Positions 27,645-36,192 of a DNA stretch of 64,000 nucleotides are shown piece after piece; the stretch's first letter is position 1, and each line of letters begins with the position of its first letter. Under the pieces are notes generated by a model. The model had not been told where the DNA came from, searched no databases, and saw nothing but the letters and a program-made list of their open reading frames with translations. This DNA is from Liquorilactobacillus nagelii DSM 13675 (lineage in GTDB: Bacteria; Bacillota; Bacilli; Lactobacillales; Lactobacillaceae). The position numbers were made by a program, and so were the translations under genes. The stretch covers positions 930,001-994,000 of the forward strand of contig NZ_CP049304.1 of NCBI RefSeq assembly GCF_019444005.1, read 5' to 3'.

Positions 27645-28073
27645 TCAAATTCCATCTGAAAAATCATCATCTGGCTGCAAAGTAATGTCTTGCTTAACAA
27701 AAGAACGCGTACCAGCTTTGCTTAATTCAATTAATTGGGCCGCCATATCAGCAGCTGAACCTGGATAAGTTTTCAACTGGATCCCCACTTCAATTAAAGC
27801 TCCAATATTACAACCAGCAACTACCGCTGCATTACTATTACCATCACTGACAACAACAGACCGTTTAAAAGGTGTTCCACCAAAAAGATCACAGAAGAAC
27901 ACCGTTTTGCCACCATCTGCTAGTATAGCTTTAAATTTACTGTCGAGGTCACTTTCAGTTGTTCCAGCAGTAAAATTAACGTATTTAATCTCCTCAATTG
28001 GGCCTAACAGCAATTCAACAGTCGATTTAATTCCAGCAGCAAATTCGCCATGACCAGTTACAACTATTTTCAT
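27645..28073 (-). CDS. PTS mannose-family EIIA component
   Basis: 142 residues. The N-terminus MKIVVTGHGEFAAGIKSTVE carries the phosphorylated histidine (His8) of the EIIA-Man family, and FFCDLFGGTPFKRSVV is the conserved middle block. It receives phosphate from HPr and passes it to EIIB. It is the last of four PTS genes in the operon, starting 1 bp after the EIID stop. As a free-standing EIIA it resembles the N-acetylgalactosamine, sorbose or gluconate-type sets rather than the fused ManX. No sugar-specific enzyme is nearby, so the substrate is undetermined. Confidence 0.9.
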   Translation of the reverse strand: MKIVVTGHGEFAAGIKSTVELLLGPIEEIKYVNFTAGTTESDLDSKFKAILADGGKTVFFCDLFGGTPFKRSVVVSDGNSNAAVVAGCNIGALIEVGIQLKTYPGSAADMAAQLIELSKAGTRSFVKQDITLQPDDDFSDGI

Positions 28074-28074
28074 T

Positions 28075-28890
28075 TTACAAGACCCCTAACCAAGATAAGA
28101 AAATTGCTAACACGAAAGTCATTACAATTAATAAAATTGGACTTGTATTCTTCTTTTTAAGCAGCCAGTATAATAAAAATGTATAACCGAGCGGCAAAAT
28201 ATTTGGAAAAATTCGATCGAAGAATTGTGTTTGAATTGAGATTGAGTGGCCTGACGCAACGTGGATTTTCGTTTTAACTGAAATTTGTACATAAGTCGCA
28301 ATCAAACCACCAATAACCGTACATCCTAAAATGCCAGCAGCTCGGGAAACAATTGCTGAATTTTCACGAATTTTTGTAATTGCTCGTGAACCAGTATTAT
28401 AACCAATATGGGCAATCGGAATTCTTGCTAAGAACATAAATACATAAACAATAAAGAAGATCAGCGGTCCAAGAATGCTCCCACTTTTAGCAAATGAAGC
28501 CGTAATTCCGGCAACAATCGGCAAAATTGTAAACCATGTAATTGCATCACCAATACCAGCTAACGGGCCAAACAGTGCAATCCGCAGCCCATCAATCGTT
28601 GAGCGTTTCTCATTATTTTCTTCAAGCGAGGCTTCTAAACCCATTAAAAATGGTGCAGCATAATTATTAGTATTGATAAATTGCAAGTTGGCAGTCATTG
28701 CCTTAGCTAAACCAGCTTTGTCTTCCTGGTAAATTTTTTTCAAAGCTGGCAACATTGCCATTGTCCAACCATCAGCTTGCATTCTTTCATAGTTGAAAGC
28801 CGACTGGTTAAAAATTGAGCGGACAGCCATTTTGGTAATATCACGTTGGGTTAATTTTCCCCGCTGATTCTTAGTTTCTTTAGATTCCAT
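28075..28890 (-). CDS. PTS mannose-family EIID component
   Basis: 271 residues from ATG 28890. The ATG at 28899 also lies in frame but is only two bases from the GGGAGG site, whereas 28890 is spaced about 11. EIID-Man features are present: SIFNQSAFNYERMQADGW at the N-terminus, GLEASLEENNEKRSTIDGLR, FGPLAGIGDAITWFTILPIV, and hydrophobic segments to the C-terminus. With EIIC it forms the membrane translocator. It overlaps the EIIC gene by 11 bp, which indicates coupled translation. Confidence 0.92.
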   Translation of the reverse strand: MESKETKNQRGKLTQRDITKMAVRSIFNQSAFNYERMQADGWTMAMLPALKKIYQEDKAGLAKAMTANLQFINTNNYAAPFLMGLEASLEENNEKRSTIDGLRIALFGPLAGIGDAITWFTILPIVAGITASFAKSGSILGPLIFFIVYVFMFLARIPIAHIGYNTGSRAITKIRENSAIVSRAAGILGCTVIGGLIATYVQISVKTKIHVASGHSISIQTQFFDRIFPNILPLGYTFLLYWLLKKKNTSPILLIVMTFVLAIFLSWLGVL

Positions 28891-29689
28891 CGCTGCCATC
28901 CCCTCCCATGCTATTTTCGTCGATTTTTTCTAGCATTTTTTTCTGATTAGCTTTTTCCTTTTTGTCACGATAGTAAACAATCATTGCCAATGAAAAGCCA
29001 ATTACTGCCACTGGCATTAAATTACTGAATTTGATAAAGCAAGCTGCCGCAAATCCTAATAATAAATAAGGAACAAATTCTGTTTTAAGCATACTCTTGA
29101 GCAATAAACCAAAACCGACAGCTGGCAAAATATTTCCAGCAATTTCAAAACCATGGCTCAACCAAACTGGCATTGAATTTACTAAATCTTTCATTGGAGC
29201 TTGAGCACCATAAGCACAAAGAAAAGTTACTACTCCATACGTTAAACCAACAATCAACGTCGGTAGTATTGCTAAACGAGTAAATTTCTTGGTTTCAGCA
29301 TTTTTGGCATAAACATCCAACTTTTTGGTAAACAGTGAGAAAGCTGAGTAATAAAATAAAATTATATATTGCATTAAAATACTAAATGGCAATGATAAAC
29401 CAATTGAAGCTGCTGCCGACTTGCCGGTTGTAAAAGCTAAAACAACCGTCATCACACCTGCTAATACCGGATTAGGTGGCTGAGTTCCACCTACTGGCGT
29501 TAGACCAGCAAAAGCTAGTTCAGTCAAGCCACCGGCAATGATCCCCAGACGTAAATCTCCAAGTATCAATCCGGTAACAGTACAAACAATCATTGGCCGA
29601 AAGATATAAAATCCCTCTAACCAGAAATCAATTCCTGCCAGTACGGTAAAAACCGAAATTAAAATGCCTTCCATTAATGTAACTTGCAC
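28880..29689 (-). CDS. PTS mannose-family EIIC component
   Basis: 269 residues, mostly hydrophobic. EIIC-Man landmarks: GLILGDLRLGIIAGGLTELAF and the signature GLTPVGGTQPPNPVLAGVMT, followed by several membrane helices. The PPNP stretch is, by eye, closer to N-acetylgalactosamine- and related-type EIIC than to glucose/mannose ManY, but that is a weak indication. It starts at GTG 29689 beside the EIIB stop, with AAGGGA upstream. The C-terminus is charged and cytoplasmic (DKKEKANQKKMLEKIDENS). Confidence 0.92.
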   Translation of the reverse strand: MQVTLMEGILISVFTVLAGIDFWLEGFYIFRPMIVCTVTGLILGDLRLGIIAGGLTELAFAGLTPVGGTQPPNPVLAGVMTVVLAFTTGKSAAASIGLSLPFSILMQYIILFYYSAFSLFTKKLDVYAKNAETKKFTRLAILPTLIVGLTYGVVTFLCAYGAQAPMKDLVNSMPVWLSHGFEIAGNILPAVGFGLLLKSMLKTEFVPYLLLGFAAACFIKFSNLMPVAVIGFSLAMIVYYRDKKEKANQKKMLEKIDENSMGGDGSDGI

Positions 29690-29690
29690 T

Positions 29691-30173
29691 TTAAATCACA
29701 TCCCTTATTGATTGCTTTTTATCTTCTGGAACCTCCTGAACATAAACATCTACACCTTTATCAGCCAAGAAAAGCAAATCATCCTTGTCTGCTTGATCCA
29801 TATAGGTATACTTGGTGACTTGTGTTTTACCTTCTGAATAATGCATATTGCCAATATTAACTTGATCAATTGGCACACCACCTTCAACTAAGCGGCGAAC
29901 ATCTTGCGGTGTTCTGACAACTAAAAAGATTTTTTGCCGCGGACTTGCTCGAAAAATATTTTTAATTGTCTTTTCAACCGTCCAAAATCTGATACCCACA
30001 CCTGATGTCTCAGCTGTCGCAGCCATCAATTGCTGCTGCAATTCATCTTGTGCGGTGTCATCATTAACTACTAATAAGAGGTTTGCACCAATTGAAGAAG
30101 TCCACACAACACCGACTTGTCCATGAACTAAGCGATTATCGATTCTGGTTAAAATAATTTGTGGTGTATTCAT
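29691..30173 (-). CDS. PTS mannose-family EIIB component
   Basis: 160 residues. ILTRIDNRLVHGQVGVVWTS near the start contains the phosphorylated His (about residue 15) typical of EIIB-Man/Sor. It transfers phosphate from EIIA to the sugar held by EIIC/EIID. It is the first PTS gene after the GntR regulator (19 bp gap, AAGGAAGG before the ATG) and couples to EIIC (1 bp gap). The order B-C-D-A with separate polypeptides is shared with several hexosamine and sorbose systems. Confidence 0.92.
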   Translation of the reverse strand: MNTPQIILTRIDNRLVHGQVGVVWTSSIGANLLLVVNDDTAQDELQQQLMAATAETSGVGIRFWTVEKTIKNIFRASPRQKIFLVVRTPQDVRRLVEGGVPIDQVNIGNMHYSEGKTQVTKYTYMDQADKDDLLFLADKGVDVYVQEVPEDKKQSIRDVI

Positions 30174-30192
30174 ATAAGTACCCTTCCTTAAA

Positions 30193-30912
30193 CTAAATAA
30201 TGTACATGATTAAATCGCCAACCGCGACAGCATGCCCGTAAAAAGTAATTTTATCAGTTCCTTCAATTTCCTCAAAGCCTCTAAGATAGACGTTGACTAA
30301 AGGATCGCCGCGACTCAAATCAAATAGCTTTTGCGATTTCTTATCAATTACTCCTGAAACTGTCTTAGTTGTAAAACGAGCATTAAATCCAAATTTCTTT
30401 TTCAAAAAAACAAATAAATCATTATTTAAAATTTCCGATAAATAAATCACTTGGAAACGACTAAATAATAAATAACTTTCAAAATAAAAACACGGCTTTT
30501 GATCGGCGTAGTACATAATTCCAATATTATAAACATATGTGTCCTGATTAAGATTCATGATTCCGCGAACCTTTTTCAAAGAACCGTCAACAACTAAATC
30601 AAAATGAACTATCCTAAATCTAAAATCAAGACCGATATCTTCAATGATTTTTCGGACGTTTAGGTATTTTAAACCTATTCCTTCCTCATCATCATTTTCT
30701 CTGACAAACGATCCTTGACCTTGTTTCTTAAAAATGTATTTCTTTTTTTCAAGTTCGGCTAATGCTCGCCGAACGGTAATTCGACTAACATGATAAGAAT
30801 CACCCAATTGACTTTCCGAAGGTAACTTGTTACCTTCAGGAATTATTCCTGATTCAATTCGATAAATTAAATCATCTAACATTTTTTGATATAGTGGCTG
30901 CACGCGCGCCAT
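30193..30912 (-). CDS. GntR-family (HutC/UTRA) regulator of the PTS operon
   Basis: 239 residues from ATG 30912, preceded by AGGGTGA; a GTG at 30921 is less likely. The N-terminal winged helix (RIESGIIPEGNKLPSESQLG, then VSRITVRRALAELEKKKYIF) is the GntR DNA-binding domain, and the C-terminal part is a UTRA ligand domain (SGVIDKKSQKLFDLSRGDPL). It is the first gene of the PTS operon, which it should regulate, probably in response to a sugar phosphate. A perfect 20-bp inverted repeat immediately upstream is the candidate autoregulatory site. Confidence 0.88.
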   Translation of the reverse strand: MARVQPLYQKMLDDLIYRIESGIIPEGNKLPSESQLGDSYHVSRITVRRALAELEKKKYIFKKQGQGSFVRENDDEEGIGLKYLNVRKIIEDIGLDFRFRIVHFDLVVDGSLKKVRGIMNLNQDTYVYNIGIMYYADQKPCFYFESYLLFSRFQVIYLSEILNNDLFVFLKKKFGFNARFTTKTVSGVIDKKSQKLFDLSRGDPLVNVYLRGFEEIEGTDKITFYGHAVAVGDLIMYII

Positions 30913-30927
30913 TAGGATCACCCTAAC

Positions 30928-30994
30928 TTGTTATATTTTTATAACAACCACACTTGTATTTAATCACCATTCGGATTGATTGTCAACGCTTTCA
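30928..30994 (-). promoter_or_regulatory. Promoter, GntR operator and perfect cre of the mannose-family PTS operon
   Basis: On the minus strand TTGACA (within 30986-30981) is followed after 17 bp by TTAAAT. TGAAAGCGTTGACA (30994-30981) matches cre consensus TGNAANCGNTNNCA at all fixed positions and covers the -35. TTGTTATA-tttt-TATAACAA (30928-30947), a perfect 20-bp inverted repeat, lies between the -10 and the start codon and is the likely GntR operator. The block predicts CcpA repression plus substrate-specific control. The ~280 bases between this and the next terminator show no gene. Confidence 0.75.
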
Positions 30995-31276
30995 GTAAGA
31001 GAATAATATTACTAAAATGTATCCACTTGCAAGTATAGTTATCAAACTAATTAAGTCGTAAAAACTCTGAAAACATTTATTTATACATAAATCATAGCTT
31101 ATTAAGCCGCATAAAAAATGCGATTGATACCGTTATTCTATATTATTTGAGCTTTTATTTAAACAGTTCCGTTTAAAAACTATTCTTTAAAAACAGACGT
31201 TGCTTAATCGCAGCACAAATAAGTATTATCAAAAGCCAAAGCTCTACTTGTAAATGTTGTTAACCAGCTATTAAAA

Positions 31277-31322
31277 AAGCGATCTTTTCAATCAGATTTA
31301 ATCTGACTTTTAAAGATCGCTT
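31277..31322 (-). terminator. Terminator of the ABC/LytTR/DUF3021 operon
   Basis: AAGCGATCTTT pairs with AAAGATCGCTT, with an inner ATCAGATT/ATCTGA stem, and is followed on the minus strand by TTTTTT. It lies ~50 bp after the DUF3021 stop. Confidence 0.85.
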
Positions 31323-31374
31323 CAAATTCAATTTTCTAGCTTTATCAACATTTTTAAAAATGCGACGATCCCAC

Positions 31375-31779
31375 TCATTTCTTCTGATGCCGTTCAGACA
31401 ATTTTTGATTAACCCGTTTGACATCAGAAGCTATTTTCATCTTGACAATAAAAAAGATAATTAAATAAATTCCTATAAAGCTGATGCAAAAATTCAACCA
31501 ATTTTGTAAACTCAACCAATGATTCAACCACATCATCACCAGAATCAAACTAAAGGTTCCAAGAAAATGGATTAGGAGTTCAATTAAATATGACCAATTA
31601 TCTAGTTCAAAAACTAAAGTCAGCACCCCAATTAACCCACTAATTATTAAAACACTTAGCACATTAAATGTTGTTACACTCTGAAACCCATCAAAGGCAA
31701 TAAATAATAAAAAAGTTGTTGCACCATATCCGACTCCGTTTGCAAAACAATTGATTACATTTCTGAAATTTTTTGACAT
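31375..31779 (-). CDS. DUF3021 family four-helix membrane protein
   Basis: 134 residues with four hydrophobic segments and a basic C-terminus (KRVNQKLSERHQKK). Proteins of this type (DUF3021) are known to be encoded next to a LytTR DNA-binding protein, as here (13 bp gap), and are thought to modulate it, possibly by holding it at the membrane. Its exact mechanism is not established. It is the last gene of the ABC exporter operon, so it probably belongs to the sensing and autoregulation of that exporter. Confidence 0.8.
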   Translation of the reverse strand: MSKNFRNVINCFANGVGYGATTFLLFIAFDGFQSVTTFNVLSVLIISGLIGVLTLVFELDNWSYLIELLIHFLGTFSLILVMMWLNHWLSLQNWLNFCISFIGIYLIIFFIVKMKIASDVKRVNQKLSERHQKK

Positions 31780-31792
31780 AACAATTCACCCT

Positions 31793-32245
31793 TTAAAGTC
31801 CTAAATGTTCTTCCAGATCGCTTAAATACTTGCGGCTAACACTAGTTCGCAAACTCTTTTCCATTTTAGCAGTCATCGAACCAGCAAAGCTATCTTCAAG
31901 TGACAGCAAATAATCAAGGTTAATTACTGCATGTTTTGACACTTGAACAAAGATATCTTTAGGCAGTTTCTGGATAAACTTATACAATCGTTCTTGTATC
32001 AGATACTTAGCGGTCAATGTTTCGATTGACAACGTATTTTTTTGCACATCAACTAAAATGATATCGTCCACCTTAACAATTATGATACTGTCATTGGTTT
32101 TAATTGGTAGAATTCGATGTGGCTGCTGATCAAACTGATTAATATAAGCCATTAAACTCTTGACATCATTAGTTAAACGATTTGCTTTAACAATTACTTC
32201 AATTTCTTCACCAGTTGTAATGTTTTTTTCAAATCGTACTTCCAT
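31793..32245 (-). CDS. LytTR-domain transcriptional regulator
   Basis: 150 residues. A short N-terminal stretch (EVRFEKNITTGEEIEVIVKA) is followed by a LytTR DNA-binding domain (IVKVDDIILVDVQKNTLSIE, FVQVSKHAVINLDYLLSLED, TSVSRKYLSDLEEHLG). It has no receiver domain, so it is not a classical response regulator. This stand-alone form is usually paired with DUF3021, as here, and with an ABC-2 type transporter, encoded immediately upstream. It probably controls that operon. Confidence 0.85.
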   Translation of the reverse strand: MEVRFEKNITTGEEIEVIVKANRLTNDVKSLMAYINQFDQQPHRILPIKTNDSIIIVKVDDIILVDVQKNTLSIETLTAKYLIQERLYKFIQKLPKDIFVQVSKHAVINLDYLLSLEDSFAGSMTAKMEKSLRTSVSRKYLSDLEEHLGL

Positions 32246-32250
32246 TTATT

Positions 32251-33111
32251 TCACTCCGTACTAACAGATTTATTTTGATCATATTTGTTGCTAAGCAAGA
32301 TAATTATTAATAAAATTACGGTTACACCAGCAACTATTGCTAAATTTTGCAATTTTGTGGTTAAATTGCCGTTTAAATTAATTCCAATTCCCAGTGTTTT
32401 TCGCAAATTATGCAGAATATTTGGTTGAACATTTTTCAGTATATCATGCATCAACAGTTGACGATAGATTGCTGCTACATAAGCCCCTGGGGTTAACTTG
32501 ACTAAATTTTGCGCAAAAGTTGGTAAGACACCAATTGGAATATAAATTCCTACTAAAAATCCTGAAGCCGCCCCAACGATTGAAGAAAACTTGCCAACAG
32601 TATCAATATTTTTTATCCGGTAAATTAGAATGAAATTCAGTAAACTAGCTGAAAATGACGCAAGAATTGTAACTATCAACACTTGAAAAGTGACATATCC
32701 AGGAATCTTGATGCCATCAAACCAAGAAAAATAACTAACCATTATTAAATAAAGTGCTATTTGCAATAGAGTTCCAATAATTGTCGCTGACAAAACATAA
32801 CTGAGTCGAATTTTCAAGCGACTTAACCCAGTTAAAATTAAATCATCAAAAACCCGATATTCAAGATCTGACACCATTCTGGATAAAGCACTTAAAGTCG
32901 TAGTAATGCTGGCCACGGCCAACGTCCCACCAATTATCCAAAGATCAAGTACTCTGGCTGGGTGCTGCAATTGTTTCCACGAATCTAACATATTAGACTT
33001 CAAAAAGATAATAAATAACCCAAAAGAAATCAAGGCTCCTAACAAAGAAAAAAATACTCCAGCTCGATTACGGAAAAATAATTTTAAATTTCGTCTTATT
33101 AATGGCAGCAT
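32251..33111 (-). CDS. ABC-2 type exporter permease
   Basis: 286 residues with about six membrane helices. The N-terminal MLPLIRRNLKLFFRNRAGVFFSL is typical of ABC-2 permeases, and ATTIIGTLLQIALYLIMVSYF, FILIYRIKNIDTVGKFSSIV and a proline-rich GIYIPIGVLPTFAQNLVKLTP follow. This class exports drugs, antimicrobial peptides, lipids or polysaccharides; the cargo cannot be told from sequence. It follows the ATPase gene by 1 bp. The linked LytTR regulator suggests expression is adjusted to a stress or signal. Confidence 0.87.
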   Translation of the reverse strand: MLPLIRRNLKLFFRNRAGVFFSLLGALISFGLFIIFLKSNMLDSWKQLQHPARVLDLWIIGGTLAVASITTTLSALSRMVSDLEYRVFDDLILTGLSRLKIRLSYVLSATIIGTLLQIALYLIMVSYFSWFDGIKIPGYVTFQVLIVTILASFSASLLNFILIYRIKNIDTVGKFSSIVGAASGFLVGIYIPIGVLPTFAQNLVKLTPGAYVAAIYRQLLMHDILKNVQPNILHNLRKTLGIGINLNGNLTTKLQNLAIVAGVTVILLIIILLSNKYDQNKSVSTE

Positions 33112-33112
33112 T

Positions 33113-33979
33113 TTATTGCAACTCCTTTCCAGTTAAATTCATAAATGCATCGTCAAGTGTGCCATGATGATACTCAAAATGCTCAATTACTGCTCGATTC
33201 TGTGCTAGAAAATCAATCGCAGCTGAAATTGGAAGATCGATTATACGATACTGATCTTGACCAACTTTTTCACAATTAGCTGGAAAGGCAAACTTGTGCG
33301 ATATCCTAATCTCAAGATAATTCTCAGTATTTGCTGCAATTATTTCTGCTGCAGAACCACACGCAATGACTGCCCCTTGATTAACGATATAAACCAGATT
33401 AGCATCATGAGCTTCTTCTAAGTAATGTGTTGTTAAAAAAATAGTCAAATTATTTTTTTGACGCAGATCATTTAACAGCTGCCAAATGACCGTCCGAGTT
33501 TGAATATCTAATCCAGTAGTTGGCTCATCTAAAAATAAAAAGTCGGGGTCATTCAACAAGGCACGCGCAATATCAACACGTCGTCTTTGACCACCGGATA
33601 AACTACCATATTTTTGCTCAAGGAAGTTGCTCAATCCCAAAACCTCTGTTACCTTTCCAATATTAGCAACCGACTGTTTCCCCTGCATCATTGCCCGAAA
33701 ATACAAATTTTCTTTGACGGTCAATTCATTATCGAGAATACTATTTTGAAAAACTACTCCAATTTTGGGTTGGCATGGTTGATTATGCTCATCAAGAAAA
33801 TTGATTTGACCAGCAGTTGGTTTCAACAAACCAATCAGCATCGAAATTGTTGTCGACTTGCCAGCACCATTATGCCCTAGAAAGGCAACTAATGATTGAG
33901 CCGGTATTTCAAGATTCAGATTTTTAACTACCATTTTTTGACCATATCTTTTTGTTAAGTCCGTTGTTGTTAGCTTCAT
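33113..33979 (-). CDS. ABC exporter ATP-binding subunit
   Basis: 288 residues. Walker A LGHNGAGKSTTI (~residue 34), signature SLSGGQRRRVDIA, Walker B FLFLDEPTTGLDIQTR and H-loop TTHYLEEAHDANLV are intact. A C-terminal ~75-residue extension is present, as in drug- and NatA-type exporters. GGAGAG precedes the ATG. First gene of the four-gene operon (ATPase, permease, LytTR, DUF3021). It should couple ATP hydrolysis to export through the adjacent permease. Confidence 0.9.
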   Translation of the reverse strand: MKLTTTDLTKRYGQKMVVKNLNLEIPAQSLVAFLGHNGAGKSTTISMLIGLLKPTAGQINFLDEHNQPCQPKIGVVFQNSILDNELTVKENLYFRAMMQGKQSVANIGKVTEVLGLSNFLEQKYGSLSGGQRRRVDIARALLNDPDFLFLDEPTTGLDIQTRTVIWQLLNDLRQKNNLTIFLTTHYLEEAHDANLVYIVNQGAVIACGSAAEIIAANTENYLEIRISHKFAFPANCEKVGQDQYRIIDLPISAAIDFLAQNRAVIEHFEYHHGTLDDAFMNLTGKELQ

Positions 33980-34033
33980 CTGCTCACTCTCCTCTTAATT
34001 GCTTAATCGTAGCTTAGCAAATATCTGTGAACA

Positions 34034-34114
34034 ATGGTTGTTAATGACGACAAGTGGCTAAATTCAGCTGATAAGATGGCTGATGCCTTAGATGAACTTA
34101 TTCAGTATGCTTAA
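34034..34114 (+). pseudogene. Short coding remnant, 26 codons
   Basis: A small open frame encodes DDKWLNSADKMADALDELIQ followed by YA and a stop. It reads like the amphipathic C-terminal helix of a larger enzyme and has no ribosome binding site; an in-frame stop lies just upstream at 34028. A weak hairpin with a T tail follows at 34174-34204. It is probably the 3' end of a deleted gene. I cannot name the parent with confidence. The rest of 33980-34368 holds no other gene. Confidence 0.35.
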
Positions 34115-34236
34115 TGTCCCAAAATAAACAAACTAATCCTTGAAAATTCTCATTAAAAAAATATCAAAATGACTAACTATAAGCTCGTAATTAGTTATTT
34201 TTATAATTAACTGAATAAAAGCCACAATATATAAAA

Positions 34237-34282
34237 ATATGATTCTCAAAATGGTGTTTTAAGCCATCTCCAAGAATCATAT
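34237..34282 (-). terminator. Terminator of the pectate lyase gene
   Basis: ATATGATTCT pairs with AGAATCATAT, with an inner ATGG/CCAT stem. On the minus strand TTTTTATAT follows. It lies ~90 bp after the lyase stop. Confidence 0.75.
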
Positions 34283-34368
34283 CCATGAAAAAAATATTTT
34301 TATAATTAAAAATATTAACTAAATATTCAATCGTTTTGTCAATAATTAAAAATAAAATTAGTTAGACT

Positions 34369-35658
34369 TCATTTCAAAACATCTGACCCAGCATTTGATA
34401 AAACCTTTTTTTCGACCTCAGATGATGAATCTAAATTATAAAAGTAACTTGGTTTCCAAGATATGTTACTTTCCTTGTTTATAGCTGCAATTTTGACAGA
34501 GTTCCCATTAAGAATCGTCCCTCTGTCTGAAAATTGATTTCCGCCAAGTTTGCTTAAAACTGAATTGGCACTGACCTTAGCTATATTTAAAACATTATTT
34601 TCGGCTAAAATTTGTGAATTTTTGCCAACTCCCCAGGCATATTGAAACTTATAGGAACTTGAACCATTATTTTCATATAAATTATTAAGAACATGAACTT
34701 CGCCAAAGCGGACTCGAGGTGTTCGTTGAACAGTGTTTTCAAAAAAATTATGTGTTAGAGTTACATGTAATTTACCAGTATCTGATGTTTTTGAATCACT
34801 ACTTCCGATCAACATAGTTTTGTCATGATTTTCAAACACATTATAAGAAATGGTAATTTTGTCTGCCCCATCCGAAATATCCGTCATTCCATCATGGTGT
34901 TGGTACTCTCTTCCGAAATATGTTCCATCTTGACTATCCAAGTGAGACCCATCATTAAAAGTATTATGATCAATCCAAACATTTTGCGCCCCTTTAACCG
35001 TAATCGAATCATATTGAGAGTTCCAATTTCCAGAACTTCCATCGAGAGGATCCCATTGTGGGAAAAAGTCATATGGCGATTCGAAATAGATGTTGCGAAT
35101 AATTACATTATTTTGTTTAACCACTAAATTACCCCCAACAATAATCGCTCCAGTTTCACCGATTAAAGTTGTATTTGCTGGAATATTAATTTCAATTTGA
35201 GCTGCTTGTTTTTTTTGTGCTTGTAATCTGGCATTTTCTTGTATTCCAGAGGGTTCTTTTTTACCATAAGTTTTTGGATTGTATGTGGTTAAATATGAAT
35301 TGAAATTATAATTGGTTCCTTTAGCATAATCATTAGCAGTATAATCTTGACCCGAGCTATTTTCATTCATATCAATTTTGCCTTTTAAATAAATTATTTT
35401 AGAAACTACATTATTTTTGCTTCCAAGGGCATTTATTAACTGCTGACGATTTGAAACAACAAAAGTTTCACTACTCTTAGCTACGCTTCCTCCAGTTGTA
35501 GCTGATCCAAAACCAACCGTTGCCGAACCAGTTTGCTTTCCTAATGTAGTTATATCTGATGAAACGTTTTTTGGAGCAAAAACAATTACCATACATACTA
35601 CACTCAAGATTATTCCGCAACCAATCATTAAAGATCGTCCTTTTTTTAATCTCTCCAT
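34369..35658 (-). CDS. Secreted pectate lyase, polysaccharide lyase family 1
   Basis: 429 residues. The N-terminus (KKGRSLMIGCGIILSVVCMVIVF) is a signal peptide or membrane anchor, so the enzyme acts outside. The PL1 parallel beta-helix is clear: GAIIVGGNLVVKQNNVIIRN, DSITVKGAQNVWIDHNTFND, DGMTDISDGADKITISYN (calcium-binding acidic residues), NFFENTVQRTPRVRFGEVHV with the catalytic Arg region. It cleaves polygalacturonate by beta-elimination in a calcium-dependent way. GGAGG precedes the ATG. Monocistronic, with its own terminator. A pectate lyase is uncommon in lactic acid bacteria and suggests a plant habitat. No oligogalacturonide uptake genes are adjacent. Confidence 0.93.
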   Translation of the reverse strand: MERLKKGRSLMIGCGIILSVVCMVIVFAPKNVSSDITTLGKQTGSATVGFGSATTGGSVAKSSETFVVSNRQQLINALGSKNNVVSKIIYLKGKIDMNENSSGQDYTANDYAKGTNYNFNSYLTTYNPKTYGKKEPSGIQENARLQAQKKQAAQIEINIPANTTLIGETGAIIVGGNLVVKQNNVIIRNIYFESPYDFFPQWDPLDGSSGNWNSQYDSITVKGAQNVWIDHNTFNDGSHLDSQDGTYFGREYQHHDGMTDISDGADKITISYNVFENHDKTMLIGSSDSKTSDTGKLHVTLTHNFFENTVQRTPRVRFGEVHVLNNLYENNGSSSYKFQYAWGVGKNSQILAENNVLNIAKVSANSVLSKLGGNQFSDRGTILNGNSVKIAAINKESNISWKPSYFYNLDSSSEVEKKVLSNAGSDVLK

Positions 35659-36192
35659 TTTTTCTCCTCCAAGTTTATAGGCTTAAAATCGCTTACATTT
35701 TACCATTAAAGGTTTTCGATTTTGTAACAAGTATATTATTTTTTGTTTATTTATCTAGTAAAATAGACTTTATATATAAACAAAGCATTTTTACAAATGC
35801 TCTATTCTACCTTTCTGATTACATTTTTATCAATCTTTATTATCACAAAAAATTAGCCTATATTTTATGATGTTATCAAGTTGTGATTACTTTTTATACC
35901 AATTATCAATTTTTTAGACGTCTTCCCTCAGTATAAAAAAATAGACTTTCTAGTTAAAGAGAGTCTATGAATGAAGCGAATTGACTAAGTCTACAATAAG
36001 TAACACTTACCTTTTCTACTACTAGTCTAGCTATTCAACTATTCATCATTATTTGATATTTAAGGATAGCAAAATGTAAGTGTTAAACTAGGTTAACTCC
36101 GAGTGTTTTTATTGGTGTAGTACTAGCTATTTGTGGTTTAATCAGTAGATATCAAATTTTCTATCGAATTCTAATATCAAATTATTTGCAAA
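35659..36192. other. Intergenic region with two inverted repeats, no gene
   Basis: About 530 AT-rich bases. They hold the promoter side of the pectate lyase gene, a terminator-like hairpin (35941-35968) and a widely spaced 10-bp inverted repeat (36001-36010 and 36076-36085). I see no coding sequence. Confidence 0.5.
35941..35968 (-). terminator. Terminator-like hairpin downstream of the epimerase/hydrolase operon
   Basis: ATAGACTTTC pairs with GAGAGTCTAT (one G-U) and the minus strand continues with TTTTTTT. It is ~225 bp past the stop at 36193, so a long 3' untranslated region or an unseen small RNA would be implied. Confidence 0.55.
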
